Shown piece by piece: positions 34,224 through 46,630 of a stretch of 64,000 nucleotides of DNA. The position numbers and the translations under genes were made by a program. The number at the start of each line of letters is the position of its first letter. The stretch's first letter is position 1. Source of the DNA: Hemileia vastatrix. Taxonomy: Eukaryota > Basidiomycota > Pucciniomycetes > Pucciniales > Zaghouaniaceae. The notes below the pieces were generated by a model. It saw nothing but the letters and a program-made list of their open reading frames with translations, had not been told where the DNA came from and searched no databases. The DNA lies in assembly GCA_030280995.1 (NCBI GenBank), contig JASXTE010000016.1:25009501-25073500 (forward strand). The letters are read 5' to 3'.

Positions 34224-35583
34224 TGTGGCATTCCAAATCTGGGTAGGCTACTTAGGTGAAAATTTGATTGGACCATGGTTGGAAGAAAATCATGGTGTTA
34301 GCAGGTGTTAATTTGGTTGAAGGGAGTTAAATGGTTTTTTTTTATTTTTTTAATTTATTTATTTATTTATTTATTTTTAGTGGATTTATGGTTATTTTTG
34401 GAGGATTTATGGTGATTTTTTTGGAGGATTTTTAGTGATTTGGAATGGATATATGTTGTTATTCCTATTTTTATTTGATGGTTTCATGGATTGGGTATTG
34501 GTTTTACTGGATTTTATAGGGGTCTCTTGGTATTTTTGGTGGATGCAGTGTGCTCATAGAGTAGCCATTTTTTTTCTGGTGCACTCCGGTGCGCTTTGGT
34601 TTGCTCCGGTGATTTTCTGGTGCAAAAGCGAAGTCACTGTGGCAAATTTGGTCACTGCAGAAAAGTCTAGGCAATGTGGCAAAGTTTGGTCACTGCAGAA
34701 AAGTCTGGGCACTGTGGCAAAGTTTGGTAACTGTAGAAAAGTCTGATCACCAGTGCAAAGGTTGGTCACTGCAGAAAAGTCTGGGAACTGTGGCAAAGTT
34801 TGGTAACTGTAGAAAAGTCTGATCACCATTGCATAGTTTGGTCACTGTGCAAAAAGTTTGGCTATTGTGGCAAAATTTGATTAGAAAGTTATTATGCTTA
34901 CTAGATCATATGCATGTAGGGTATTGTTGGAAAGGTCTGTAGCAGGAGAATCAAATGGGGGAGGGGAGAATCTTAGTCTTCTACATGTTTTTTGTCTATT
35001 AGTTTCGATAATAAGGGTTTTTTTTGATAATTAACAATATTTAACATATAATAACAATTATAATAAAAAATATCAACATATAGGGTACAATTGGATAGCT
35101 CTCATCCTTGGGACTCAAATTTATTTCTTTTCTAATAAAATTTATAAAATAAAAATATAATAAAGAACAATGTTTAATTTTGGTGTTAAACTGGGTAAAT
35201 CTGGGTCAGACCTTTAATAAGGCACCTTTGAACAGATCATCCCAAGGGTAGGTTCTGGGGTACTTTACTGTACTTTTCAGTCTCTGGGGCAAGTTTTGAG
35301 GCTTGTTCTAAGTTTTTCTGTGACTTGTGTCAGTGTAATCTGGTATTAGGTATATTTTTTCGGGGTGTAATCATATATTGCACTTATTTTTTTCTATATT
35401 ATAGGTTTCCAACACTTTCAAAGTCTTTCTCTCAGATTTTCAACCTATCCAACTCTTCAAGCAGATCTTCATGCTTAGTTAATTGAATCTTACATTTACT
35501 TAGAGGGGAAGTGATTTCTTTGTGTTTTTCCAACTCCCTTGGATTCTGCCTGCAGCAAGGTGACTGTAGGAGTCTACTCTACA
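34224..35583 (+). repeat. D 5' LTR (1360 bp)
   Basis: It starts TGTGGCATTCC and ends TCTACTCTACA. It has a long T-rich/ATTT tract near 34337-34378 that differs in length from the 3' LTR, and a tandem array at 34625-34880. Confidence 0.9.
34625..34880 (+). repeat. Tandem array in the D LTR (about 37-40-bp units)
   Basis: Units of the type GGCAAAGTTTGGTCACTGCA, then GAAAAGTCTGGGCACTGT, are repeated about six times with variation. The same array is in the 3' LTR at about 62335-62590. It lies in the likely promoter (U3) part. Confidence 0.8.
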
Positions 35584-35587
35584 TTTT

Positions 35588-35603
35588 TGGGGCCAACGTG
35601 GGG
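35588..35603 (+). promoter_or_regulatory. D primer binding site
   Basis: TGGGGCCAACGTGGGG lies four bases after the 5' LTR. It is nearly the same as the B site. Confidence 0.8.
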
Positions 35604-36600
35604 TTCAAATGCTCTAGCTTCTGAAGAAACTTACAGGTTGGACTTCTGGATTTTGGTTTTCAGATTGTTGGACTTTGAATAGGGATCAGGATGTTGTTGA
35701 GTAATATTTGATTGAAAGGTACTTAGGTTTCCTAATTGATTATTTATCAAGCCCAGTGAAGGTCAGGCTCCTTCGGATTCGGTGAGGGGGAATAGTATGG
35801 GTGAAAAGAGAGCTAGGTTTGAGGAATTGCCTACTGAGGCTTCTTCTGGTACTGGAAATAATTCTGGAGATAAGGGGAAGGCAAAAGAGGTTAGTAAGGC
35901 AAATTTTTCTACTTCATATGGTAATTTGAAGTTAGTAAAGGTTGTTAAGGCGGATGGTGAGTGTATGGCTGGTGTATATGATGTGGAGGCTGCTAGGAGG
36001 GTAGCTGCTTCTAAATCTAGAAGCAGTATTTCTAATCAGTTAAGGTCAAGAGGTGAAAAGGCAGATTCTAAGAGGGCTTAAGATCCCAAGAAGATTTATA
36101 AACCTTAAGAGATTTTTCAGATGCAGAAGGGGATAGCTGATATGGGTTCCCCTAGTTTTGGTGATTTTGATCTTAATGGTGATCCTATGCCTTTGGATGA
36201 TGGTTCAGATACAGAGGAGGATGTGCCTTTGACTTCTTTCCTAGGCCAAGTTCTAGTGTGCCAATGGAGGGATTTAGAGCTACTGTTGATGGTTCTGGTT
36301 TGGTCTCTGTGGATGGAAAGGTTCATGGGGATAATTCTGATGTGGATATGCATGATGTTGTAGGTAATGTGTGACCTCAGGAGTCTTCTAGGGCAAAGGT
36401 TGCTAGGAGTAAGGCTCATTATGAGAGGCCAGTTGTTTCTGGTCAAGAGAATGCTATGAATTTTGTTTTGGGAAGGGTGAATAAGCTTCAAATTCCATTA
36501 TCTTTGGGTGAATTTTTCACTATTAGTCCACCCCTTGCTTAAAAACAGAAGAAGAATTTGAATAGGAGAAGAGTGGCTACTGGTGAGGTGGAGTATATGT
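35604..36600 (+). pseudogene. D gag remnant, N-terminal capsid part deleted
   Basis: After a noncoding leader (35604-35750), recognisable gag begins only at KPSEGQAP (about 35752), which is near the B gag residue at 30820. The whole capsid region and the zinc knuckle are absent. The rest (KRARFEELPTEA, MAGVYDVEAA, QKGIADMGSPSFGDFDLNGD) follows B closely. Stops occur at about 36079 and 36106 and a frameshift near 36240. This copy could not make a normal particle by itself. Confidence 0.78.
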
Positions 36601-37181
36601 GTGAAAATGTGGAGAAGTTTGGTAATGAGGTGGAAACTCATTTTTCTGATCCTTTGTGATATTTTGTGGTTTCTTTAAATGGCAAAGATGTGAAGGCATT
36701 GGTTGATTCAGGCTCACAAATAAATTTAATTTCATTGGATCAAGCAACTAGTCTGGATTTGCCAATTAAAGCTGGTGTTGGAGGAAATCTCAGAGGGATA
36801 GATGGGCATGCTACTGACTTGATTGGTACAGCGGAGCATGTAAAGTTAGCTGTAAGTGGAGATGTTGAAAAAGTTCATTTTTATGTGGCTAGAGGAGCTG
36901 TGAAGACAGTTTTAGTAGGGCCATTTTTGATGGATTTTGAGGCCAAGATTGGTTATCAGTCTGGTGTTGGGATTAGTTTGGAGATTACTGGGAAGGATAT
37001 GAGGCAGTTACATATGAGGTTGGCACCCCCAGGTGATGAAGGTTGGGCAACTAGGCTTGGTGTTTCTGCATCTTGTCAGTGTTGCACTTGCAGTAGGAAG
37101 AGAAAAGATTTGAAGTTCTCTTCTGGTGTATTTGAGGATAGTGGTGATCATTTTGTTGGTGACCCTTCTTTTTTTGGGTAG
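36601..37181 (+). pseudogene. D protease
   Basis: The frame reads VEYMCENVEKFGNEVETHFS, one stop at 36658, then VVSLNGKDVKALVDSGSQIN (active site), GVGGNLRGIDGH, TVLVGPFLMDF and the Cys-rich tail ASCQCCTCSRKRKD. It ends at 37181. It is about as long as the B protease. Confidence 0.83.
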
Positions 37182-38645
37182 ATAGGGCTGATCAGTCTAG
37201 TGGTGTAATCTCTCCTCAAGAAGAAATCCTGGATTGCAGTAGGTCAGCTCAAGTGAGATATATCAAGTGGAATCTCAACTTTTGTAGATAATTTTACTTT
37301 ATTATGTCAATTTTCGTCAAATTATTTGTCTGGTTTCTGTTTTTCTTCAAGTTTTTCTCTCATGTTTATTTCAAGTTCTGAAGATGTTTTGGGGAAAACT
37401 TTGTTGGAGAGGAAAAGTTTTGGAGTGGTGGCAAATGGGTCTAAAAGTAAGTCCTCACAATTGTGCACTGCTAGGGTTTCTTCTACACCTTTCAAAAACA
37501 TTACCATGGCCACACATGTGAGCATTGGGGACACCCCTGGTTGTTTTTCTAGATATAGCAAGAAACCATTAGACAAAAATAAAGATAACTGAAAATCAGC
37601 AAAAAAAATATTTATATAAAGATGTTGTCAGTAGGAAGGAGCCTACTTGGTTTACTGGTGGCCTCCAGCATGAGTATAAACTGCACAATAATTCTCAACT
37701 AATGTCTTATTCTGATTTCTCTCAAGAAAAATTGAAAATGCAAAAAAATTGTCTGAATAACAAAAAGCAAAAAAAAGGTGTTTGTTGATTTGGGTTCTGT
37801 GATGTGTGGTGATGATTTGGTTGGTGGTTTTGTTGGCAACACTGGTGTGTCTGTGTCCAGTTGCAGAAGAGAGTTACTCCAGCATGAGCATAAAAGGCAT
37901 GACTTTCTAGCTTCTGGTGGGGCGGTAACTGCAGTGCAGGACCTATCTGAAGGTAACATGGGCAGTCTCTGTGATGAGAATACTGAACCTAATGATGATG
38001 TTTATTGCCCTAGGGGTATTTTTGATTTGGTTGGTGATTTGGGTACTGGTGAAGTGGATGAGCAGAATTTGGTACGGAAAGGTTTTGGAGTGGTGGCAAA
38101 TGGGTCTAAAAGTAAGTCCTCCCAATTGTGCACCGCTAGGGTTTCTTCTACACATTTCAAAAACATTACCATGGCCAAACATGTGAGCATTGGGGACACC
38201 CCTGGTTATTTTTTGAGGAATAGCAAGAAACAATTGGACGAAAATCAAGAAAAAAATCTCAAGATAAATAAAAATAAACAAAAAAATTATTTATGTAAAG
38301 ATATTGTCAATAGGTCTGAGCCTACTTGGCATGCTGGTAACCTCCTGCATGAGGATAGACTGCCAAATTTTCATACTTTTGATTATTCTTTTCTTATTTC
38401 TAAAAATATAAATCAAATTAAAAATTGTTTGCATAATGAAAAACTAGATAACAATATTTTTGAAAATTCCAATAATTCTGTTTCTAAAAACTTTAATAAT
38501 TCTTTTTCAAAAAATAAAAATAAAAATAAACAGATAAAATTTCTTATCTGATTCTAATAATTCTTTTTGTAAAAATTCTGTTACTCTTAATTCTGATGAA
38601 GATGAAGATTCTGTTGATGAAAGAATCTCAATTCCTCAAGTACAT
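37182..38645 (+). other. D protease-RT linker with two copies of the conserved block
   Basis: Block copy 1 is 37404-37550 (SFGVVANGSKSKSSQLCTAR, then VSSTPFKNITMATH). Copy 2 is 38082-38215 (GFGVVANG..., with VSSTHFKNIT). In frame 37778-38551 the second block is preceded by an acidic and Cys-containing stretch and followed by a Lys/Asn-rich, low-complexity tract. A shorter Asn-rich part, with frame changes, reaches RT at 38646. The block DNA is nearly identical to that in B. Confidence 0.75.
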
Positions 38646-38977
38646 GTGGAAGTGGAAGCGGCAAAATATAAGAAGGTTGCTGTGAAAGTTAAACCAATCA
38701 ATGAAGCGCTGCCAACTGAATTGAATCCGCTGTTGAAGAGACCACTTTTGTCAAGAGATCCATATGAAACTCCTTTAAGAAAGAATCCACCTGAATTCCC
38801 TGAAAAGTCAAGAATTACTTTTGATAGGATGGGTGTTGTAAATTTTGGCCAGAGGGTTGGTTATCTGGTGAGGAGATGAATTTGTTGTTGGATGTGATGG
38901 TGTTGAGGGAGAAGGCTATTGCATTTGTGGAAGAAGAGAGGGGTGTTTTAAAGCATTCTTATGGTGAACCTTACAAG
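38646..38977 (+). pseudogene. D reverse transcriptase, N-terminal piece
   Basis: It begins VEAAKYKKVAVKVKPINEAL and follows the B RT start. A frameshift lies near 38850. The last residues are EERGVLKHSYGEPYK, cut by E at the ACAAG target site. It continues at 57402 (IPVVCHEPW). Confidence 0.83.
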
Positions 38978-39782
38978 TGTCACACACCACGTGACACTCG
39001 AGGAAAAAGTAGCTCATTAAATCAATACTAAAGGGTTCAAATCCATACTTGAAGCGCAGAAAGCAACTCTCCATAGCAACTGCTACTTTCCTTTGTGTAC
39101 TCGCTATTCAATTGCGCTAGCCTAAAACTCTAAATCTAAATTAGTCAATCTCTCAATAGTGTGTCTTAGTCTTTTTTCCAATAAGCAAGGTACAGTGCAA
39201 TAGTTAATATATTGGTACATTAAAAGGTTCATGAAATGTCTGTGGGTTATTAAGGGGTAGTGAGCATGGACAGAATGGTTAGTGAAGGATTAAGGGGGTT
39301 GACGGATGTTAGTGAGGAGGGTCCAAGTGTAACAGATATATTTTAAATGGTTTGTGGTGTGCGGAATGGGGGATGAGTATGAGGTCAATGCGAGGAGGAG
39401 TAAAGGATATAAAAGGGGTTGGGTTTTGGGTTCGATACTTTTTAGAATTAAATTATAAAACATATTTATAGGTAATAGTGGTAAAAGTTTTAAGTTAAAT
39501 CATTATTATTGTATCTTTCCTTATCTTCTCAGTAATCATTCCTAAATCCTAAAGCCTTTGATTGTTGAGTTTCCAACCCTTCATGAGATCTTAAGAATTT
39601 TAATATTACCGTTCAATTATATTAAAATCCTTCTCGAACATAACTCGAAGCAGTAGTTCTTCCTTCCAGTCATCTTTGAATCACTTCCTCAAACTATCCC
39701 TCTGTACTTCGAAGAAGTATCTGAACCTTTTATCTCACTTGCAGGAACATCCTCGACCTTGTGCGTAGGTCTTCCGGTGACA
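38978..39782 (+). repeat. E 5' LTR (805 bp)
   Basis: It starts TGTCACACACC and ends CCGGTGACA, so the ends form a TGTCAC/GTGACA inverted repeat. GGATATAAAAGGGG (about 39405) is a good TATA-type promoter and is conserved in the 3' copy (about 57020). Confidence 0.9.
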
Positions 39783-39859
39783 GTATAATTTAATTCTCCG
39801 TAGTTCTCATTCTTTGCACTACTACGTCCCTTTTCAGGTTTTCTCTCTAAATTCTTAAA

Positions 39860-41047
39860 ATGGCACCTGTTCAACGCACTCCACCTACAGGCGCTACTAC
39901 TAGAGCTCGCGCCAGAGGCAGGCCAACAGCCACTAGGCCTGTCTCCCGCACTCACTCCTTGGAGCCACTCGACCTTCAGGAACGGCAACTTTCAGTCCAA
40001 TTGGTAGAAGACATCCCACAAGATTTCAATGATTCTAGTGATGATGAAGAAGGATTGGATACAATGCACGAGGCACCATCCGCCCCTGCTAACCACCCTT
40101 CTGGTCAACCTTCAGAACATGGACCATCCAATTCTCTGGAAGATTTCATGAGACTTTTCATGGAGAACTTTTCAAATTCAACATCTTCAGAGGGATCTAA
40201 ATTCAAAACTCCTTCTATGAAATCTCCTGATAAATTGGATGGAGAACATCCAGACAGATTGTGACCCTTCTTGCAAACCTGCAAGCTTCTTTTCCATAAT
40301 GACCCTTGAACCTTCAATAACGACCAATCGAAAGTTGTTTATGCTTCTTCATTCCTGGCCGGAAAAGCAGCAAGATGGTTTGAACCTTATCTTCTCATGC
40401 TCTCTTCAACTGAAACCCACTTACTTATTCATAACTGGAAAAAGTTCAAAGACCAACTCTTCATGCTGTTTGGTGACCCTAATGAGACTGACAACGCAGA
40501 AATTGAACTTGATTTCCTTTGCATGAGTGATAATGGGAAAGCCTCTGAATATATCTTGAGCTTCAGAGTGCTTCAAACTCGAGTAGGTTGGAATGATGCT
40601 GCCCTTAAGTATCATTTCAAAAAAGGACTTCCTTCGAGGATTCTGGATCAGTTAAATCTTCACGGTCAGAAGATGACTACTTTAACAGATTTAATGGATC
40701 AAACCCTCGAACTTGACGGCGTTTACCAAGGACGACTTCAACATCGTCAATACGCCAACAAATCTCAAGGCTTAAATTTTAAATTGGGACCTTCTTCCCA
40801 CCAACGATCAACTCAATCCTCCTTGACTCAATCCAAACCTATTAAGGGAAAGGACAAACCTCGACCAAAAAGCTTGACCCCAGGCAATATCAGTAAAGTA
40901 CTGGATCCTAAAGGGGAACTTAAAGAATCTGAGAGGAAGAGGCAAACAGATAATGGGTTATGTATGTATTGTGGAAGTAAGCACAAGCTGGAAGATTGTG
41001 TAAAGTTGAAGGAAAGAGAAGGTACTAGTTTGAAGCCAAAAAAATAG
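39860..41047 (+). pseudogene. E gag
   Basis: It starts at ATG 39860 (MAPVQRTPPTGATTRARARG). The N-terminus is basic, then acidic (DSSDDEEGLD). The capsid-type part includes SPDKLDGEHPDRL, KAARWFEPYL, FKDQLFMLFGDPNETD and KGLPSRILDQLNLH, a pattern I associate with fungal gypsy gag. The zinc knuckle is CMYCGSKHKLEDC (complete CCHC, about 40968). In-frame TGA stops are at 40262 and 40309. It ends TAG at 41045, right after seven A residues. Confidence 0.86.
41038..41044 (+). promoter_or_regulatory. Candidate -1 frameshift site at the E gag-pol junction
   Basis: The heptamer A AAA AAA is in the correct phase for gag, directly before the gag stop (41045-41047). The pol frame is -1 relative to gag, is open across this point (reads ...KKIVDSLLVCKV) and continues into protease. 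This is the classical slippery arrangement. I have not shown a downstream pseudoknot. Confidence 0.6.
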
Positions 41048-43192
41048 TAGATAGTTTACTTGTGTGCAAAGTAAACTATCTTATATCTCCCAGTACACAG
41101 AATCTCCATGTCTTAAGGACTGGAGTTGCCTTAAACCGCTTGAGATTCATTCTTTTTAAGGAGGATATCCCCTTCAGTTGTCTTATAGACTCTGGAGCTT
41201 CAACTTCTTTTTTCAGTTCATCTTTTGCCGAGAAGTTACAGCTGACATTTACAGATATCAATCGAACTCCAATTTATTTGGTCAAATCAGAGGAACCCAA
41301 ATATTGGGTCAGTAAGAAAGTTTTATGGGTTTTCAACTTTCAGAATTTCCCTTTCTTTGAGTGGGAACTTACAGTCTTGGACGCCCAAAGCATGGACGAT
41401 ACTATTCTTTACCATGACTTTTTAATGCATTGGAATCCTGAAATTGACTGGACACGGGGATTGATCACCCCACGGACTAAGTATATTTCTAATTCTTCAA
41501 TGCATTTCAATAGGGAGTTGAACAACCCGCCTGACAATGTCCTGCTAGAGGACAAACCTCTGCCAGATGACTTGCAAGCATCTGATCTTTCTTTAAATGA
41601 GCAATTGGCTAACCCTTCTAGCTTGATGACTTCACTCGAAGAGGATTTAAATTGCCTCAAAGTAATCGAATTATGCTCTCTCAATTCTGGTCTTCCCTCA
41701 ACAGATTCTCTCAAAGAAGATGAGGACGACCAAATTGACGTTGAAGCCATTAAATCAACTCTACCAGATATCTATCATTATTTACTCGATGTTTTTTCAA
41801 TCTGCAAGGCTGATAATTTACCACCTCATTGACCCTACAACCATCAGATAGAGTTAATAGGCCCAGTACCTCTGGCAGGTCCTGTCTATTCTTTGTCGAA
41901 GAACGAATCTCAAGTTCTTCGATACTACATTGCAGAGAATGTAGCCAAAGTTTTCATCAAAGCCAGTAAATCTCCAACCGGCTCCCCTGTCCTCTTTGAA
42001 AAAAAGAAGGATGGTAGTCTTAGGTTGTGTGTTGACTATCGAAAGCTCAACACAGTCACTAAGAAGAATGCATATCCTGTTCCTCCTATGTCATTGCTTT
42101 TTAACCTTTTTAATGGTGCTAATTTCTTTTCTATAATTGATCTTAGAGGCGCTTAAAATCTTATTTGCATTGCGGAAGGTCATGAACCACTGACTGCAAT
42201 GCGCACTAGATTTGGTAGTTTTGAATATTTAGTTATGCCTTTTGGATTGTGTAATGCACCATCTACTTTTCAAACTTTTGTCAATGACATCTTTCAAGAT
42301 GTTGTCAAACAATTTTTTGTCGTCTATTAAGATGATATTTTAATTTTCTCGAAGACACTGGATGAACATATTCATCATGTTCGACAGTTTTTAAATCGGC
42401 TTCGAGATCATGTACTCTACGCCAAGAATAATAAATGTGAATTCCATCTTAAATCTAATGATTTTTTGGGTTTTACATTATCCACTGATGGTTTAGTCAT
42501 GGACAACAAAAAAAGTTCAAAAGGTCCTGGAATGGCCTGAGCGCAAATCCGTTAAATCTTTCCAAGGATTTTTGGGTTTTGCAAATTTCTATAGAAGATT
42601 TATTAAAGATTACTCTAAAAATATTTCCAATCTTACTTCTCTTCTTAGAAACGATATTCCTTTTGTTTTTATTTCTACAGCGCAAAAGGGATTCGAAGCA
42701 TTGAAGATGGCGTTCACCACAGCTCCAATTATTCAACACTTTGATCCTACTGCTATGACAATAGTCAAGACAGATGCGAGCAATTATGCTATTGCAGGGG
42801 TCATTTCTCAATTGAATCCGGAAACGAAACTGTTTCATCCTGTTGCTTTTGAGTCATGAAAACTCATTGCAGCAGAGTTAAATGTTGAAATTCATGACAA
42901 AGAGCTTCTAGCTATTATTCATTGTCTTAAAAAATGGCGCTCTTTTCTTCTCAGCCTAGATAGTCCTTTTCATATTTTAACAGACCATAATGCTTTGAAA
43001 TACTTTATGTCTTCCAAAGTGTTAACCAGGCATCAAGCCAGGTGGGCTGAATTTCTGTCTGAATTTCCCTTTTCTATTTCATATCTCCCACGTAAGAACT
43101 GCATTGTCCCAGATATATTGTCACGTCGGGACGACGTTTACCCACAGAGGGGGGACGCATTTGCTGACAAAAATCCAGCAAATGTGAAATAA
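41048..43192 (+). pseudogene. E protease, reverse transcriptase and RNase H
   Basis: The protease motif is CLIDSGASTSFFS (about 41180). RT has [20 protein letters not shown] (about 41968), VDYRKLN, FGLCNAP (about 42241) and a catalytic box FVVY-stop-DD at about 42320, where the variable residue of YxDD has become TAA. A stop lies at about 42153 and a frameshift at the A-run near 42507. The thumb is FQGFLGFANFYRRFIKDYS. RNase H has [27 protein letters not shown] and [11 protein letters not shown]. It ends with a connector at 43192. This is a standard chromovirus-like layout with Y-x-DD rather than FIDD. Confidence 0.88.
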
Positions 43193-43234
43193 ATCTTCAA
43201 CGAATCAATTTTAACTACTCATCAACTTAATTCA

Positions 43235-45817
43235 ATGACAATTCAATTGTTTCAAAATCCACTATCCAACATTCTCGAAGCTCAGTTGAAGGACGATTAT
43301 TGTTTAGGGTTAAAAGACAAAATACTCTCAAAGCAAGGGGCCAAAAGATTTAGTATTGAATCAGGTCTATTAGTCTTCAAAGTTAGAGTAGTCATACCCA
43401 ACAACAATGAGATAAAATTATGGATTTTCAACAGTCAACATGATTCTCCATTAGCTGGTTATTTTGGTGTTGATAAAACCTACCAGTTAATAGCGAGGGA
43501 TTTTTTTGGCCAGGTATGACCAGGGAAATCAAGGCCTATATAAAAGCTTGTTACAAATGTAATAGGAATAAGGCTCCCCGTCACCGGAAGTATGGGTTGC
43601 TTCAACCACTTCCTATTCCCTCTAAACCTTGGGAATCTTTATCGATGGATTTTATTTCTCAACTTCCTCTTTCTAATAATTTTGATGCTATATTAGTAAT
43701 AGTAGATAGATTTTCAAAAATGTCTATTTTCATTAAAACCACTACTACTGCTACTGCAGAAGATCTGTCAAAATTTGTTCTAGAATATGTATTTTCCAAA
43801 CACAGCTTACCTAATGATATTATTTCAGATAGAGGCTCATTGTTTGTATCCACATTCTGGACTCAACTGTGTTAACAACTCAATATCACAAGGAACCTCT
43901 CCACAGCCTATCATCCCGAAACTGACGGGCAAACAGAAAGGGTCAACCAAATCCTCAAACAATACCTTTGAATGTATGTCAGTTACCAACAAGAAGATTG
44001 GACCACATGGCTACCATTGGCCAAATTTGCTTATAATAACTTGACTCATTCTTCGACACAACAATCTCCTTTTGAGACTGTTTATGGAAGACATCCTCAA
44101 TTCAATTCAATCCATGTAGGAACTAATCATCCTGCGGAACATTATCTTCAAACCATATCACGACTCCAAGAGGAACTTAAATCAAATCTGGAATTAGCGG
44201 TTTGAAGGTACAAGGAACAGGCTGACAAACATTGACAAACTGCTCCTCCTTTTAAACCAGGTGACAAAGTATGGCTCGACACACGGTATGGTAAGGTAAA
44301 CTCTTACAGTCGCCTTGCTGTAAGCAGAATCCGGAGGAGATGTGTGGATTTAGTGTGAAACCCCGTCCTTCCAATAAAAATAACAAAATGAGAATTCTAA
44401 ATCACTAAGCTAACCAGTCTACTTGGATCTGATTGATAAAATAATGAAACTCTAAAATAATTAATGCTTATTGAGATTTAAAGAAAGTGGCTGTTGAGAA
44501 AGAAATACTGAATACAACAATTAAGGTGTACCAGTGAAAGATCTGAAAAGATTGACTTTTATGTTTTTATAATAATTTGAATTTTTATGAGACAGCAATA
44601 ATCAAGTCCCAGTGATGAAGACCTTTCTAAAGATACCCTGTATGAAGTGTGATTTAAATTGTTGAGTAGTATTTCTAAAATTTTATATATAAAATATAAA
44701 GTTATAAGGGTATTACAATTTAATTTAATTTGTTGAGTAATAAAAAATGAGACTGTGGTGGTTAATGATTACGCTGTATGTTGTATCCCCCCCTCAATTT
44801 CGAGTTTGAGAGGCTCTTAAGTATTCCTAGTCACGTGCCTAAGTTTTCCCCTCCAGAGCTCTCCCAGAGTCAATCCGGAGCCCGTACAGAGTCCGTACGG
44901 AGTCCATTAGGAGTCCAAACGGAGTCCGTCCAGACTTCCGGACTCAATTAGAACCTTTAAATCTATAATAAAAAATCTAGAAAAATTATACATCATGGAG
45001 CCACTTTTTCTTTACATTCCAAAAAAATTTTCGTAGTCTGCGCAGCTTTAATTACCCCGTGAAAATTCATCAAAGTTAATTAATTTCTGAATACGTAAAT
45101 ATTACTATAAATCTTTAAAATTCATTTAAAAATATAAGAAAAATAATAAAAATTCTGGAAAAATTTCCCAAGGTTCTTGAGTGACTCGACTTGATACTTA
45201 TGAACGTTTCAGACCATAAAAACAAGTTTTCTCTGTAAAATAAATTGATTTCGTGTAGGCTTTTGCTTTTAACCAAATTTCTTTATATTTATAACTCAAA
45301 TTAAATTATTAAAAACCTTTTTTTAAAAATAATAACGCCAATCTTGCATGCCTTAATAACTCCATTTACGTACTTAGGTGCCATACTAAACTTTAGGCTA
45401 CCACAACGGAACATTCGAACAACTCAGCCATCAAAGAAACTGGCTGAAAAATGCTTGGCCCCATTCGAAATTGACTCTGAAGTCTCTAAAACTGCATTTC
45501 AGCTCAAGCTACCTCCTAAATGGCGGACTATTCACCCTGTTTTTCACATATCTCTCCTGGAACTGGCTCGAGAAACATACCTGGGCAAGAACCAATCTCC
45601 TCCAGAACCGGTCGAAGTAGAAGACCATCTAGAGTGGGAAGTAAGCCGTATGCTTGATTCAAGAATGCGCAACGGGAAACTTCAATACCTTGTGGAATGG
45701 GAAGGCTTCCTCGATGACTCAGACAAAACATCCTGGGAACCAGTCATCAATGTTTCTAACACCCCTGAACTCCTAAAATCTTTTCATCTTAAATACCCTT
45801 TATTACCAAAACCTTAA
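43235..45817 (+). pseudogene. E integrase with C-terminal chromodomain, split by G
   Basis: The zinc domain is SQHDSPLAGYFGVDKT...CYKCNRNK, with Tyr for the usual second His. DDE residues are Asp in SMDFISQLP (about 43647), Asp in ISDRGSLFVS (about 43830) and Glu in [13 protein letters not shown] (about 43927). Stops occur at about 43517, 43873, 43969, 44203 and 44234. The frame stops at KVWLDTR (44286), where G is inserted, and resumes at 45410 with NIRTTQPSKKL and HPVFHISLLE. A chromodomain follows: WEVSRMLDSRMRNGKLQYLV, then EWEGF, then TSWEPV. Chromodomains can direct insertion to heterochromatin. Confidence 0.88.
44287..45405 (+). repeat. G: solo LTR-like insert in E integrase (1119 bp)
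   Basis: ACGG copies flank it (44283-44286 and 45406-45409), and its removal restores the integrase frame (DTR to NIR). It starts TATGGTAAGGTAAACTC, not TG, and ends GGCTACCACA. A second copy starts at 63300. A run of GGAGTCCGTACGGAGTCCGT-type short repeats lies at 44877-44945. It has no coding capacity. It is probably a solo LTR, but no internal part is seen in the window. Confidence 0.72.
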
Positions 45818-45837
45818 AACTCTCTTTTTTTCTTTTC

Positions 45838-46630
45838 TCTGTTTTTTTTTTTTTAAAAAATCTAGAACATTTTTATTTCTAAAAAATTCTTTTGTTTTCT
45901 TCTTTATTCTTTCTCTTTTCAAAATGTTTCAATCTTCTTTTAAAATAAAATAAAATAAAATTAAAATAAAAATAAAATAAAGTAAAATAAAAGTAAAAAA
46001 AAAAAAAAAGTAAAATAAAATAAGGTAAAATAAAATAAAAACAAAATTAAAACAAAATAAAAATAAAACAAAAAACAAAAAAAAAAAAAATTCTTCTCAA
46101 TTTTCTATATACATTTTTTCTTTAAAATTTTATTTTCCTTGAACTATCAAAATTCTTCACGAACATTACAGGACCATCTTTCTCGAACTTCACTTTAACT
46201 TCTAAATCACCTTTTTAAATTCTTCGAAAAAAATTACTTCTTTCTTCAAAACCCCTTCGGAAATTTTATTTCGACTCTTCTTTTCTTTCTTTTCTTTTTT
46301 CAAATAACTAAAATCCCTCAAATCTTCAATTAACAAACTTAAATAACAATTTTTTTTTCCTAAATTATCTCAATCAATTATTTCTTTCTTATTTCTTTCT
46401 TCTTACTTAATCCTTTTTTTTTGAACTTTAAAACTAAAAACTCCTTCAATCAACTATTTTTTCTTTTTTTTTCTTCATTTAAACTTCTTCTTTCAAAATC
46501 TTAAAACAAATTCTATTTAAATCTTTTTTTCTGTCTTTTCCTTCTTTCTCTCAAAATCTTATATAAAAAATAATAAAATAAAATAAAAAAATAAAAATAA
46601 AATTCTAAATAAAATAAAAAAGTAAAATAA
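45838..46630 (+). repeat. AT-rich low-complexity tract in E
   Basis: TAAAA-type microsatellite runs lie at about 45940-46090 and 46565-46635, with T-rich sequence between. The tract separates the end of integrase from the end of the convergent antisense gene. No gene is seen. Confidence 0.8.

Noticed and set aside
34554..34829. Repetitive protein from the D LTR array (both strands)
   Set aside because: The frames follow the tandem DNA repeat and are in the LTR. There is no reason to think they are translated.
37943..38281. Minus-strand ORF over the D linker
   Set aside because: It arises from the duplicated linker block read backwards. The same reverse frame appears wherever the block does.
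44877..44945. GGAGTCCGTACGGAGTCC repeats as a separate satellite
   Set aside because: They are an internal part of G, present at the same place in both G copies.
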